Below are positions 1 to 58,420 of a stretch of 64,000 nt of DNA, piece after piece. This DNA is from Leuctra nigra (lineage: Eukaryota; Arthropoda; Insecta; Plecoptera; Leuctridae), in assembly GCA_934045905.1 (NCBI GenBank), contig OW203769.1, positions 868,001 to 932,000 on the forward strand. Reading direction: 5' to 3'. Below the pieces are notes generated by a model, which did no database searches, was not told the origin of the DNA, and saw only the letters and a program-made list of their open reading frames with translations. The translations under genes were made by a program, and so were the position numbers. Within the stretch, counting starts at the first letter, position 1; each line of letters opens with the position of its first letter.

Positions 1-184
1 GTCAAACGGGTCCATCGACAGTTTTGAAATTTGGCAAGATTAAAGATAATGTATTGCTAGACACTCCACTTCAAGGAAAAACGAAATTTTCAAACCGGAA
101 GTGGAAAAATTATCAATATTAAGCGTTTCGCTCTTCCCCTTCATCTACCAACACAGCAGCTTCGCTGTCAACTCCTTACCCTGT

Positions 185-257
185 CGGCCTGAATAGCTGA
201 ATTATCGGAGGCAGCTGGCTTGTGTTCCTGCATAACGGGTTCGATTCCCGATCCTAG
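185..257 (+). repeat. tRNA-like sequence, probably a SINE head
   Basis: A box-A-like TAGCTGAATTATCGG near 193 and a box-B-like GGTTCGATTCCCG near 238-250 are spaced as in a tRNA, with a 5-bp T stem. The acceptor stem does not pair, so this is not a working tRNA gene. A T-rich stretch follows. I infer a tRNA-derived SINE or tRNA relic. Confidence 0.45.
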
Positions 258-521
258 AAAAACTTTTTCTTCACATCATCCTTTTTTAATTTGTGTAAGC
301 GATGATACCTTCCAGTATATATATTCAAATGAGAGGTCGAGGGATGCTGTGTAGATCATCAATAACCCGAAACATCGCCATCGCGGCAAGCCGATTGCCA
401 TCGCGATCACAGATAGTATCAGGTTCGTAGGTAATGCTGCAGGTATGACGAGCGACATTGCGTCTTGTTGAAATCTTCGCCCATTTGCTAGTTTAGTGGT
501 TACGAACGGCTTTCAGGATCG

Positions 522-752
522 CCGTCCTGGTGGCGCAATGGACAGTGCATTGGCTTACGGTGTTAGGGGTCGCCGGTTCGATTCCGGCGGGGGTGGTCCT
601 TTTTTATTAGAAATTTTTACAAGTTTTAATTCTGCCTAACCATAGAGTTATTTTTTAAGTTGCCCAGTTTTAATTTTCGCCAGTTCGATTTTGTCTACCC
701 ATAGAGAGTTTTATTCCTTAGGCTGCCCAGTAAAACTTATGCGCGCGCCCTA
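522..752 (+). repeat. tRNA-derived SINE, copy 1 (+ strand)
   Basis: The head (about 524-597) has box A TGGCGCAATGG and box B GGTTCGATTCCGG and an anticodon loop that would read ACG (Arg), but its acceptor ends do not pair. The body that follows (TCTGCCTAACCATAGAG, then TTGCCCAG, then TGTCTACCCATAGAGA, then CTGCCCAGT) recurs in reverse complement at 32765-33012. The two copies share head plus body, which defines a SINE family rather than a tRNA gene. The copies are clearly diverged. Confidence 0.75.
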
Positions 753-1004
753 CGCCGCCTGGAGCACCTTCTGTCTCTAGCCGCTCGTAGAATTCTAGGT
801 GAACTTCATAATTTTGTCACATTGAAAGATTCAAACCTCAAATATACCTCAATATGACGACAGAATATGACGTAGTATCAACCATTTGAGAAAACTCGTT
901 TGGATAGTTATTATTGATATCCAAGTATTGAGACAACAAACGAATAACAGACATCGATTCCGTTTCATAATGAAATCTTTAGTTCTACTACTTCACGTAC
1001 ACTC
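753..1004. other. Stretch without recognised genes
   Basis: No open frame, RNA gene or repeat boundary is visible here. It separates the SINE from the outer edge of the inverted-repeat element. Confidence 0.5.
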
Positions 1005-1840
1005 AACCAAACATAAAATGATCGTGATGAAAAGGTAGGGAAGCATCTCTTGTCTATGAATTTTCCGATTGCCTGTACAAACCGGTCAGACCTCTCACTC
1101 TAGTTGTTATCTCTCTCTGTGCTCGAGTAATAACAAGGGATGGGGGAGATATTGACGTCAAATAGAAGCAGGTAATTTATCTATCCAATCAGCCTAGAAG
1201 GTCGAAGCTTCATTCGAATCTTGCTCATCAGGCTAACCCGATCGTGGTCTACCGAGATTTTGGCTCAAATTTTCTCAATAAGTTCAATCTATATTATGTT
1301 TCAGATTCATAATTTTAAAAGTGTATAATATGATCTTATGCTTTTCCTAATGTATAATTTCATTTGCAAACAATCCGATCTAAGTGCAGTTAATCAATGG
1401 AACAAAGTATACCTACATCTATATAATGGATTGGGCTAAAATTACATAGGCTCTTTAAATTAATTTTATGAGAAAACGTAAATTTCAAAGTTACCCTATC
1501 ATTGATTCATACAATATTAGTCTATACAAAAAAATTACAAATTGCCAATAGGACAGTTACGATTTATTTTTGAATTTATTTCAAACCTGACTTTAATATT
1601 CCTTTATTCATAACAAAAAATATGTAAATTTTCATTAATAAATATCAATTTAAAAATTCCGTAAATATTATTCAGTATGTTAAAAATCAGTGTGATGTTA
1701 TATTTATCAACCAACAATGATGTTGCCATGGCAACAATAAAACTAGGACAGCACATGACGTTAATTCTTTGTCCCGCAATAATGTGCACTGAAATAATAT
1801 TCATATTGACGGAGGGAAATTTGGGCTATTGAGTATCCTG
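1005..1840 (+). repeat. Left arm of a long inverted-repeat (foldback-like) element
   Basis: From TACACTCAACCAAACATAAA through the block with ACCGGTCAGACCTCTCACTC, GATATTGACGTCAAATAGAA and GTTGCCATGGCAACA, the sequence reappears in inverted order at about 3355-5215. Similarity is high but broken by small indels. No transposase frame was found in the arms or the spacer, so a non-autonomous DNA transposon is the simplest reading. I could not place the exact ends or a target duplication. Confidence 0.75.
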
Positions 1841-2780
1841 ACAAAATTAATCTACGCCCACTATTTAGGGTATTCGTAAGTATGAATCAAAGGAAAATTT
1901 TAGTTGAAAAGTCTGCGCCCTTAATATAAAAGTGACGTTGTTACCATAAACTGCATGCATTGCATTTTATAAAACAATGTATGTAACAATGATCTTATCT
2001 TTGTTAAGTGTGCGTCGTTAAATAAACTCACCAGCCTTGTTGCCGTGTGTGCGTCATTAATATTCAGTACATTATGTGTATTTATTTAGTGAGAGCAGAA
2101 AATTTAGTTTTGGACATAAGATTTAGCTCGTTTATTAATTACCTTTTTTAGTGAAGAAATATTGTGAGTAATTGAATGCGATAACATTTTCTGATATTAT
2201 TACCGTTCTAATGCATCTCAACTAATTGTTCTTGGAGAGCGGTAGTTTCTTTACACCGGGGGTGTTGCAGTTAGTGTCCACTTGATGGATGATAAAAAGG
2301 TTACCGGTGGAAGGTGGGAAGGAGGCGCTCGTGGCTTATCAAGCGAATAAAGCAAGCGTCTTTATCTGAAACTTATAGCTCGAATCTCTGATTTTTTGTC
2401 TGTTTGTTGTTCTTGATCTATTTCAGGTCAAACGGAATAACGGATTAGGCCAATTTATTCACAACACATTAATTACTATCCTGATTGAGGACTTGATGAT
2501 TTCTAAAAGATTTGCATTAGTTTCATCTTAAATACCTCCAGACTCCAGAGTGTTTATCGTTTAAAGTGGAAATTCATTTCCATGGAGTCATTCTGACTCA
2601 AGCAACTCGTTCAGTCGAGTAAAAGAGGGTTGCGCACGCAAGTGCAATGAGACATGGTGACAGCATCGTCACCGATGGTATGACAGTTCGTAGTGAGCAT
2701 TCTCTACCTTCATTCCATTCTCCTCGGAGATCTCTAACCCTCATCAGTGCGTTGTGCCGACCGTCTGTCCGTCTGTCCGA
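1841..2780. other. Spacer of the inverted-repeat element, no gene seen
   Basis: The spacer shows no open frame of note. Around 2365-2395 it contains a block (AAGCAAGCGTCTT, then GAAACTTATAGCTCGAATCT) that recurs with changes near 46860-46890, so it is repeat-derived. Nothing else is recognised. Confidence 0.4.
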
Positions 2781-2852
2781 CCGGGTAGCTCAATTGGTAG
2801 AGCTCTCGCCCGGCAAGTGAGAGGTCCCGGGCTCGAGCCCCGGTTCGATAGG
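2781..2852 (+). repeat. tRNA-like sequence (GGC loop), SINE head or tRNA relic
   Basis: Box A is TAGCTCAATTGGTAGAGC and box B is GGCTCGAGCC, with good D and T stems and an anticodon stem CTCGC/GTGAG. The loop would read GGC (Ala), but the base before the anticodon is C rather than the near-invariant U, and the acceptor stem does not form in the normal register. A functional tRNA is therefore unlikely. Confidence 0.5.
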
Positions 2853-2957
2853 ATATTTTAACAACGCACATCCCTTCATAACAATCTTAATAATGGATAA
2901 CGTTCATTTGTCGTTCGTGTTAATGCTTTTCATAATCTGTCTTATATTTTCTGTATA

Positions 2958-3035
2958 GGGAATTTCAGTTCGACTTCGAGGTGTTGCCCGTTGCGGTGCT
3001 CGATCATCAACGCGTTACGCTGGGCGTTTTCCTAG
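2958..3035 (+). mobile_element. 3' end of a Helentron-like element
   Basis: The end reads GCTCGATCATCAACGCG, then a GTTACGCTGG loop, then GCGTT, then TTCCTAG followed by T in the flank. The AACGC/GCGTT hairpin a few bases before a CTAG end matches the 3' ends at 42534 and 46257. The upstream extent of this copy is not clear. Confidence 0.65.
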
Positions 3036-3104
3036 TTATTAGTGAAAATCATAGCATTGACTCTCGACTGAGGAACACCACGACGCACCTCAGTCAAGTA
3101 GGTC

Positions 3105-3178
3105 GGTCGCGGGAATCGAAGTCAGGACTTCCGGGAAACAAGCTTAGGGCGTTACTGCCTGAGCCAACTTGCTCCAGT
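3105..3178 (-). repeat. tRNA-like sequence on the minus strand
   Basis: Read on the minus strand there is a box-A-like TGGCTCAGGCAGTAACGC and a box-B-like GACTTCGATTCCCG at tRNA spacing. The stems are imperfect. I read this as a tRNA-derived SINE head. Confidence is limited because no second copy with the same body was found in the window. Confidence 0.4.
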
Positions 3179-3354
3179 AAAATTAAACTTGATGCATACA
3201 TTAGGCTTGGCGCTTAAAATGCAAGCTAAATGCTGCCATTTATTTAACTGCATCCCCTACAGTAGGTATCCATACAAAAAATTGTTAGGGAATATCCATC
3301 AATTTTAAAATAAGTTGGATTATAATTATTCAAAACAACAAGATGAATTTTGTC

Positions 3355-5215
3355 AGGATCTTCAATAGAAAATAATGTCCTTCATAAATATGAAATTTAA
3401 TGTCAGTGAACATTATGGCGGGACAAAGACATTAATGTCATGTTCTGTCATAATTTTATTGTTGCTATAGCAACATCATTGTTGTTTGATAAATATTACA
3501 TCACACTGATTTTCAACATAGTGTTAGTCCCTCAAAGATATTTACGTAAATTCAAATTGATATTTTTTAATGAAAATTGTTATATTTTGAGTTATGAGTA
3601 AAGTAATATTAAAGTCGGTTTTGAAATAAATTCCAATGAAAAGGCGTAACTGTCATAATATTGGCAATAGGTAATTTTTTTTGTATAGACAAAAGAAAAA
3701 CTATAATGTGAGTGTTATTTTGAAATTTAGTTTTTCTCGTCAAATTAATTTAAAGTCAATGTAGGATGTAAACCCAATCATTTATATAGACCAGTGGTAC
3801 TCAACCTTTTTGACTTGCGGGCTAATAATACGAATTTGCTTTTGTTGGCGGCCCGCATTTTTTAAAAAAAAGTACAATAATGCTCACGTGTTCAGGTCGG
3901 TTCATCCATGCGCGTAGGAACTACTTTTATCTTGAGAGGGGGGAGGGGGGTATTTCGACACCCGGAAGGGGGGTCTAAGGAGCGAAGCATGTAAATTTTA
4001 GCCCCGCAGGGCGTCATTTAAAAATTTTACAATTTAAAAGTGATTCAATTTCTGGTGCTCTAAAATGCCCGAACTGAATCAAACTACCCTCCAATTGTTG
4101 CCTCGCAAGTCGTTTTTTTTAGAATTTAAGCTATTTATAAGTGGTTCTGGGATGCACTTATTTTTGTATGGTCAATGGGGGGTCAGTCTGCTCGGGTTGG
4201 GGGGATAATCCCCCATCCCCCAACCCCTTCTTATGTGTCTGGTTAATTCAGTGTATTTTGTTTATTAGGGAACGAATTGAACAAAGTATCACACGCCAAA
4301 ACAATACACTATTTCACAATTTTCGGAATTGGTAAATGGCTTCATTTTCGTTTTAACAAGTATGAAGTTACATTTAAGAAGTTTTCGTCGCATTTACAGC
4401 CTGTTGCGTGGATCCTAACATGACAACTCTCAAAATTCCTCTCAAGTGCAAACAAGAAATTGTTAAAATCTTCTTCATATGGATATTTCATCCTGTTAGT
4501 TTATTTCTATGTGATGTTAACAGTTTCGATCAATATGTTTGGACCTTCTTCAGGACAAAACTAAACTTTAAAAAACCAAATCATATAAAATAATAAAACA
4601 TTTCACATTTTTCAAATAATGTGTTCAATGAAACATTTTGTTATTTGTTATTTTTTTATATTATTTGCACAGTTGATTTTGATTGTGTGAATAAGTACGA
4701 GTAGGTATTGGAAACATCAACTGGGGGGCCACAAAAATTAGTTCCACGGGCCGCATGCGGCCCGCGGGCCGCAGGTTGAGTGCCACTGATATAGACAGAC
4801 GTATTCTTTGTGCTATGAATTGATTAACTGCACATACACCGGATTGTTTGCAAATGAAATTTAAAATTAGCAAAAGCAAAACATCATAATAAATATTTTT
4901 AAAATTATGAATCTGAAACATAATATAGATTGCACTTATTGAGAAAATGTGAGCCGAAATCTAGGTAGACCACGATCGGGTTAGCCAGGAGCAATATTCG
5001 AATGAAGATTCGACCTGCTAGGCTGATGTGATTGAGAAATTACCTGTTTCTATTTGACGTCAATATCTCCCCCATCCCTTGTTATTACTCGAGCACAGAG
5101 AGAGATAGCAGCTAGAGTGAGAGGTCTGACCGGTTTGTACAGGCAATCGGAAAATTAATAGACAAGAGATGATACTCTAACTTTTCATCACGATCACTTT
5201 ATGTTTGGCTGAGTG
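3355..5215 (-). repeat. Right arm of the long inverted-repeat element (split by a hAT)
   Basis: The reverse complement matches 1005-1840. Inner landmarks are GTTGCTATAGCAACA near 3462-3476 and GGCAATAGGTAA near 3664. Outer landmarks are GGTCTGACCGGTTTGTACAG near 5125 and ATCGTGATGAAAA near 5185. The arm is interrupted by a complete hAT insertion at 3792-4788, which must be younger than the inverted repeat. Confidence 0.75.
3792..4788. mobile_element. Non-autonomous hAT transposon with 8-bp target duplication
   Basis: The left end is CAGTGGTACTCAACCT and the right end AGGTTGAGTGCCACTG, which are near-perfect terminal inverted repeats of the classic hAT form. Both sides carry the same 8-bp flank, ATATAGAC (3784-3791 and 4789-4796). 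The interior is 997 bp with no transposase-like frame; small open frames inside are not convincing. Subterminal GC-rich GCGGCCCGC motifs sit at both ends. A fragment of the same family lies at 58356-58420. Confidence 0.92.
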
Positions 5216-7000
5216 TACCTATGAATATTATAATGTCTAAATTTATTTCAGTTTCGAGAGTATGGAAACTTCGTTTTGTGTAGAATAAAGAATAATAGGT
5301 TAACTACGCACAATGAACAATAGTATTGTATTCTGACGCCAATCGATTGCCTCACGCGGAATCTTCCGTCTGTGAGTTTACAAACAATGTCAACAATATG
5401 TAATGGCATTTTTAAAAGAATACCTACCTAAATGCACGAAATAATTCATTCTGTCTAAAATATCGAAACGCAAACAATAAATCAATTAGATGTATCAACA
5501 ATATGCCATCATCATCAGGAATAAGGACCGGTAGACTAATTGATTGTATGATCTATGCGTAATAAACACATAAACACCCCCCCCCCCCCCACAAACACAC
5601 ACCATAATCAATAAACAAATAATAAAAGGTCAATTAATATCGTGAATCCATTGCTTGGAAAATACACAAAGCACATTCAGATCTAGAGATAAACATTCAG
5701 TGGCTGGTGGATAAGGGGTGGGGGTTGTGTTGTGATTATCAGAGGTTTGGTTTCCTATGTTGTCTTGACACAAAAGAAATACAAATGTACGTAGATGACA
5801 CTTGTTTTGGAATGTAACATAATAGAATAATAGATTCTGCTGCAGTAGGAGGCTGGCTTCTAGCACAATTGTATTTTCAAATAACTTATTTTCACACTAT
5901 TTATTGTAAAATTGTATACTTCAAGATAATGAGTAAGCACACAACCCGTTCGAAGAAGACTTCCCCAGGGTAAAATTAGTATTCGTAAAGGACTTTTCTT
6001 TAAAGCTATTTCATTCAAAATAAATTTAGAAAAATCTTATTCATAAATTACATTCATAACTATATTTGGTACATTTTAAAAGAAATTGAACATCCGCTTG
6101 TATATGACATGTGTTTTCCTTAAGAATGGATAAAGTGATATTTTATTACCTAAACAATGTTTTTTTCACTTGAGTCTTGACTAGCAACAGTTTTTTTTAA
6201 ATGTATAGGTACGCACTGAATGGGACCGAGGAGATAAAAAAACGATTCGTGTTACTACTTTTTCTCATTGTTATCATATATATTTTTTTAAATCAATAGA
6301 GATTTTTTAATGTTAATTGTCGTTTAGTGAGATTTAAACAAAATATGTGTAGGTTCATTGATTTTTATTTAATAACATACTACCGATGAAAGCGGTAGAC
6401 ACCTTAGGGAATTTATAAGCGTGTGATCTAGGATTGTGTGACTGTTCTCCGGCAAAAATAGTGCTTTAGCTTCTCTGGTATCATGGCAATCAGTCAGTAT
6501 ATTCAGGTTGACCGTTCTTTGTTGGTTTGTTCGTGTGTTGGTGTGTTTTGTGTTAATGATATACGTCCTACTCCTTCCCACCAGCACTATAAACACCAGG
6601 TGGCTCAGATAGTTAATCTTAAAGGAATTCTAGGTTGAAATCTTCAAAATCAATTTTCACAACAAGGCAGTATCAAATGGCCACATCCTTTGCCGTCATT
6701 CCTTTAAAATAAGTATAAGTGTCTCGATGTATAAACTAGGAAAACGCTCCTTGGTATGAACGTTCTTTCTTATATACCCTTTAACCGATCTCAAACAAAA
6801 TTTGATATACACATTCTATTTGAAATAACCCATACCGTACGGTACTTACACCCTTACGCAAACATCCCCAAATTTTAAGAAACCACCCCTATGTAATAGA
6901 AAATTAAATATACATAATATTCTGCATACACCCATTTTTGGTACGTTTTCAAACTGCTGGATGAAGAAATTGAGGTATAATCCATGGTGAGACTATAACT
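5216..7000. other. AT-rich stretch, no gene recognised
   Basis: Only short random open frames are present. A poly-C run followed by CA-rich sequence lies near 5577-5600. No exon, RNA gene or repeat end is supported. This is upstream of, or in an early intron of, the betaglycan-like gene. Confidence 0.5.
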
Positions 7001-7011
7001 AAACAGCAGTG

Positions 7012-7140
7012 TTGGGTAAGTTCCTCAAACAAGGAACTTGTTCCAGTTCCATTGAACAAAAAGGAACTAGTTTCAGTTCCTAGTTCCGTTCAAATAAAGA
7101 ACTAGAAAGTTACCTGGAAAGTTTCCAGGAACTGGAAAGT
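7012..7140 (+). repeat. Possible hAT end with GGAACT/AGTTCC repeats
   Basis: The sequence starts CAGTGTTGGGTAAGTTCC, a form typical of hAT termini, followed by a dense run of GGAACT and AGTTCC words in both orientations up to about 7130. No matching right end (CCCAACACTG) was seen downstream, so this is at best a solo end. Confidence 0.35.
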
Positions 7141-7448
7141 TTAGTAATTTTGTTCTTTTAAGTTACATTGCCTTCCAAAAACCATTCTGATTTTATTTAA
7201 AATGTGTTGTAAACATCTGCACGCTTTACCAATTGAGTTATATGACATAAAAAAGTGAACCTTGAAGAATTTAAAATTGACGAAAACGCATTTACAATCC
7301 TTTCGTGAACCTTTCAGTTTACCAATTGGCAACAAATATGCGTAGTACGAGACGACGCACAAATTCCGGTCTACACCGGAACAATACACCTACAATTTAC
7401 GTTATTCACATGACTCGAAGTTTTGAACTTTTAACAATTTAAAAGTTG

Positions 7449-7828
7449 AGAAACCCAACGGCTGGTGTGTTGGATACCTCGGTTCTCGTTAGATCACCGA
7501 GGTTAAGCAACATTGGGCGCGGTCAGCGATTGGATGGGTGACCATTCAACTCTGCCTTGCCAGGTTGCTGCCGTTGGGCCAGAGAGACTGGGGTGTTTGG
7601 GGGTTAGTGTTACGACCTCCCTCCACCTGTTATCAGTCTCTCGACGGCGCGGGTTGTGGAGGCTCGTGCTGTGAATGTTACACCGTCCTTCGGAAGGGAC
7701 GTTAAGCCGTTGGTCCCCTTGGTATCCTTCGTCAGGAGTAGGCTACATGCCGGTACCGGGTTTCCTCTCCTCCCTTCTCTATATTACATTCTCACTAGTG
7801 GAGCCTCAGTTCTGTTGAGAATATAGAC

Positions 7829-7858
<30 letters not shown>
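7449..7858 (+). repeat. 5S rRNA-derived SINE (SINE3-like), copy 1
   Basis: The head (about 7452-7578) follows 5S rRNA in order: a GAGGTTAAGCAACATTGGGCGCGGTCAG block, then GATTGGATGGGTGACC (the 5S internal promoter region), closing with CTGCCGTTGGGC that pairs with the ACCCAACGGC start. A body of about 250 bp follows, ending in an (AAT)n tail. The second copy at 35491-35880 shares the head and the first part of the body. A head plus body plus simple tail in two places is the mark of a 5S-derived SINE, not of a 5S gene. Confidence 0.85.
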
Positions 7859-7860
<2 letters not shown>

Positions 7861-8044
7861 TCATATTCAACCAAAAGAAATTGACCCTTTCGTTATACTA
7901 TCTTTGGAACTATTGGAAGAAAAACAGAAAACTTTAGACAAGAAGTGACGTTGTTGGCGTTAACAATGCAATGACAGGTAACACTCAATCATCAATGAAA
8001 GCTGCTATAAACTTTTACCTCATGTGACATGTTGTACAAAAACA

Positions 8045-8450
8045 AAAACTTGTATATAGACTGCCAAGCACCTTTCCCCCTAAAAGGATTGCGATCTTAA
8101 AGAAGGTCCCAGCAATAATATATTGTTGAAACATTTTCGCACTTAAAATTCGTGAAATCATTTCGCCCAGTTACTGCCGCCAAGCACGACATTATAAACC
8201 AAACATTGTGCCCAAATTTAAGTTTGAGAAAATCTCTATGTGAAGCATGTACATTTAGGTAAAATTGTACCCAAAAAAGCCTACACTAAAAGCATGTGTA
8301 GTAAAAATTGTACCTAGTAGTAAAATAATCACTTTGAAGCTAGCCAGCATGTACATTTAGGTAAAATTGTACCCAAAAGGGCCTACACTAAAAGCATGTA
8401 CCTAGGTAGGTAGTAGGCCTAAAAAACCTTAAAAGCATGCATCCATAAAG
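8045..8450. repeat. Local direct repeats (GCATGTACATTTAGGTAAAATTG)
   Basis: The phrase AGCATGTACATTTAGGTAAA, then TTGTACCCAAAA, then GCCTACACTAAAAGCATGT occurs near 8246 and again near 8347, about 100 bp apart, with decayed pieces around both. There is no coding signal. Confidence 0.6.
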
Positions 8451-8652
8451 TTATGAAAATATTTACCTTGAATAACTCGGATGGACGCTTAAGGGGGGCC
8501 TTTTTACTAAAAGAGAAGAAATAAAAACATTTTATTACAATAAACAATAACAATAACCTACAAAATGGTCTCATGCTCAAAACACGTCTGCATTCATGGA
8601 CTTACCGGACTCCCCTGCCATCTTGGCGCCACACAGCGGAAACTTGGCGCCA

Positions 8653-8770
8653 CAGCGGAAAAACGGTCACTTTTACAACTAATGATGGATTACATCGCGG
8701 CGCGCGCGCCAGCGGAAAAACGGTCACTTTTACAACTAAAGATGGATTACATCGCGGCGCGCGCATTGTA
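8653..8770 (+). repeat. 57-bp tandem duplication
   Basis: CAGCGGAAAAACGGTCAC, then TTTACAACTAA, then GATGGATTACATCGCGGCGCGCGC starts at 8653 and again at 8710 with one or two changes. A third GCGCGC-rich piece follows near 8818. Its function is unknown. Confidence 0.75.
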
Positions 8771-8857
8771 GTCATTCTCTCATGGAAGAGTGGGGAAGGC
8801 AAAGGAGGGGAAGACGCTGCGCGCGCATTGTCATCCTTCACGGCCCAACACAGTTAC

Positions 8858-9327
8858 TAAGTTTTTGAGGAGTGTGAAGGGGGTGACAAGAATGGATAGG
8901 ATCCGAAGTAGGAAGATAAGAAAAGAGCTTGGGGTTGAAAGATTGGTGTTCAAGCTGGGAAGAGAGAGGCTTAGGTGGTTCGGCCACATGAAGAGGATGG
9001 GAACCGATAGAGTGCCAAGGCGGGTGTTTGAAGCGGCTACAGTGGGAACTCGGAGAGTGGGGCGACCAAGAGACAGGTGGATTGGACTGATCAAGGAGGA
9101 TGTGCTGGAGAGAGGAGGAAGGTGGAGTGAGTTGGAGGCTGAGAGACAGTGGGAGGACAGAACACGGTGGAAAGAATTTGTGGAACAGTTAGAAGTGGAA
9201 GAAGAAGAAGAGGAGGAAACACCAGGCGTGGCCAGCCGGTTTCCAGGAGTCCTGCGGCCCTAGTGTTGGTGGGAATACCCACCCCCTGACCCATTGAATT
9301 GGAACCAGGGATGGATTATTATTATGA
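8858..9327 (+). mobile_element. 5'-truncated LINE, 3' end copy A (reverse transcriptase C-terminus)
   Basis: The open frame to 9262 ends in the block RLRWFGHMKRM, then PRRVF, then GRPRDRW, a conserved C-terminal segment of many arthropod LINE reverse transcriptases. After the stop come a conserved 3' UTR (CCCACCCCCTGACCCATT, AATTGGAACCAG) and a short ATT-rich tail. The copy starts abruptly near 8858. The same 3' end occurs at 30455-30692 (+) and 60311-61000 (-). It lacks the catalytic domain and is dead. Confidence 0.85.
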
Positions 9328-10500
9328 AACACTCAAATTGTCCTTTTTTTAACGAAAACTAAAAGGTTAAATAATGGAGGGAATGAGTAAGTGATAACAA
9401 TTATATTATGTTACATTATTTCTAATTAATATGGCCTTGATTTAACAAATTCAAATCAGTTTATTCTGATATTCATTTTATTACCTACAAAAATTCACAA
9501 CTTTCATTTGCGTTACAATTTACAAAGTGGAAATGTGTTACAAAATGGACATTTCGTTACGAAATTGACTGTCACAAAGTTGAAAAATTATTAAACTTGT
9601 GCAAACACATCAAGACTTGGCTGAACTGCAAAACCTGCATTCTGAATATGTTACCGACTTATTTTGATACATTTGCTCCATAATTTATCCAAATTTGTCC
9701 ACTTTTTAAAAGTAAAACGTTACAAAGTAGACTTGTTACAAAATGGACAAAAGTTGCTTGCAAAATTCCTAGCAAAAGCATAGAATCTAAGAATTGAATT
9801 TTGAAGATTGCATTGCAAACATGCTAAGCAAATGTGCAATATTATGAATTAATAAATAAAATATTGAAGGATTTCATATACTTTCATCCGTTACAAAGTG
9901 GACAGTGATGAAATACACTCGAGCACAGAATTTCTTCATGACACTGTGTTGAAAATGGAGAAGCACCAGGAAAAAAATTGATATTGTGTGGTTGAGGAAA
10001 CATATTGGTAATGAAACTTCACTATTAACACGAAATTAATAAAAATGTATATCCCTATAAATACGCGTTACAAAAAGGACAGCTTTTGCGGGACACACTT
10101 AAGAAGTTCAAAATATAGCTGAAATACCTATATTATTTTATGTTTATATTTTCATGTAAAAAGAGAGATGAATTGCTCCAGTGTTTTAATGACCAGTCAT
10201 AAGGTAACATTAATAAAAAAATCAGCAGTTATTGAAATAAACAGTATTTTCTTAAGATATGGGTGCTGGGAAATAGGAAAATCCGTGTTTTCAACACTGA
10301 CATAACGTATTAAAAAATCATAGAAATGCATAAAAATTCTCCAATTTTGGGGTACATTGATGCTCAAATATACACAGAATAATTTGCAAGTAATGGATGT
10401 CATAAATTTGCCAAAGTAAGCCAATAAAAAAATACGAAAGTGGTGCGACGCAAATCTACAACATTTTTGAAAATTACCCAGTTACTAGATAGTGACATTT
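9328..10500. other. Non-coding stretch with scattered GTTACAAARTGGACA words
   Basis: No gene is supported. The word GTTACAAA(A/G)(T/A)GGACA or a close variant recurs near 9533, 9717, 9734, 9892 and 10066, separated by unrelated AT-rich sequence. The remainder is featureless. Confidence 0.55.
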
Positions 10501-10665
10501 TTTTTTTTTTATTATCATTTATTTTTAATAAAGAATCGGAATCGGTCAAGAAGCGTTTCAAAGAATCAGAATTGTGAAATATTGGAATCGCCCCATCTTT
10601 AATAATTTGTGTTGATGTTTATCAAATGTACTGGATTGTGCTGAATCGTGTTCTCTCCGTGCAAG

Positions 10666-58331
<47,666 letters not shown>

Positions 58332-58355
58332 GTGAGTTCAACACTTGTAGACCAT

Positions 58356-58420
58356 AAGTCAGTAGTACTCAACCTGCGGCCTGCGGGTTTAATTTTTGTG
58401 ACCCCAAGCCCCTGTTAACC
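58356..58420 (+). mobile_element. hAT end fragment, same family as 3792-4788
   Basis: CAGTAGTACTCAACCTGCGG, then CCTGCGGGTTTAATTTTTGTG matches the inverted right end of the complete hAT element. No partner end is close by. Confidence 0.7.

Noticed and set aside
2781..2852. Functional tRNA-Ala gene
   Set aside because: The anticodon loop lacks the U before the anticodon and the acceptor stem does not pair in the standard register.
2981..3217. 78-codon protein-coding gene
   Set aside because: It spans a Helentron-like terminus and a tRNA-like stretch and so is a chance frame.
7452..7578. 5S rRNA gene
   Set aside because: Only the internal promoter part and overall order are kept, it continues into a SINE body with an AAT tail, and a second similar copy exists.
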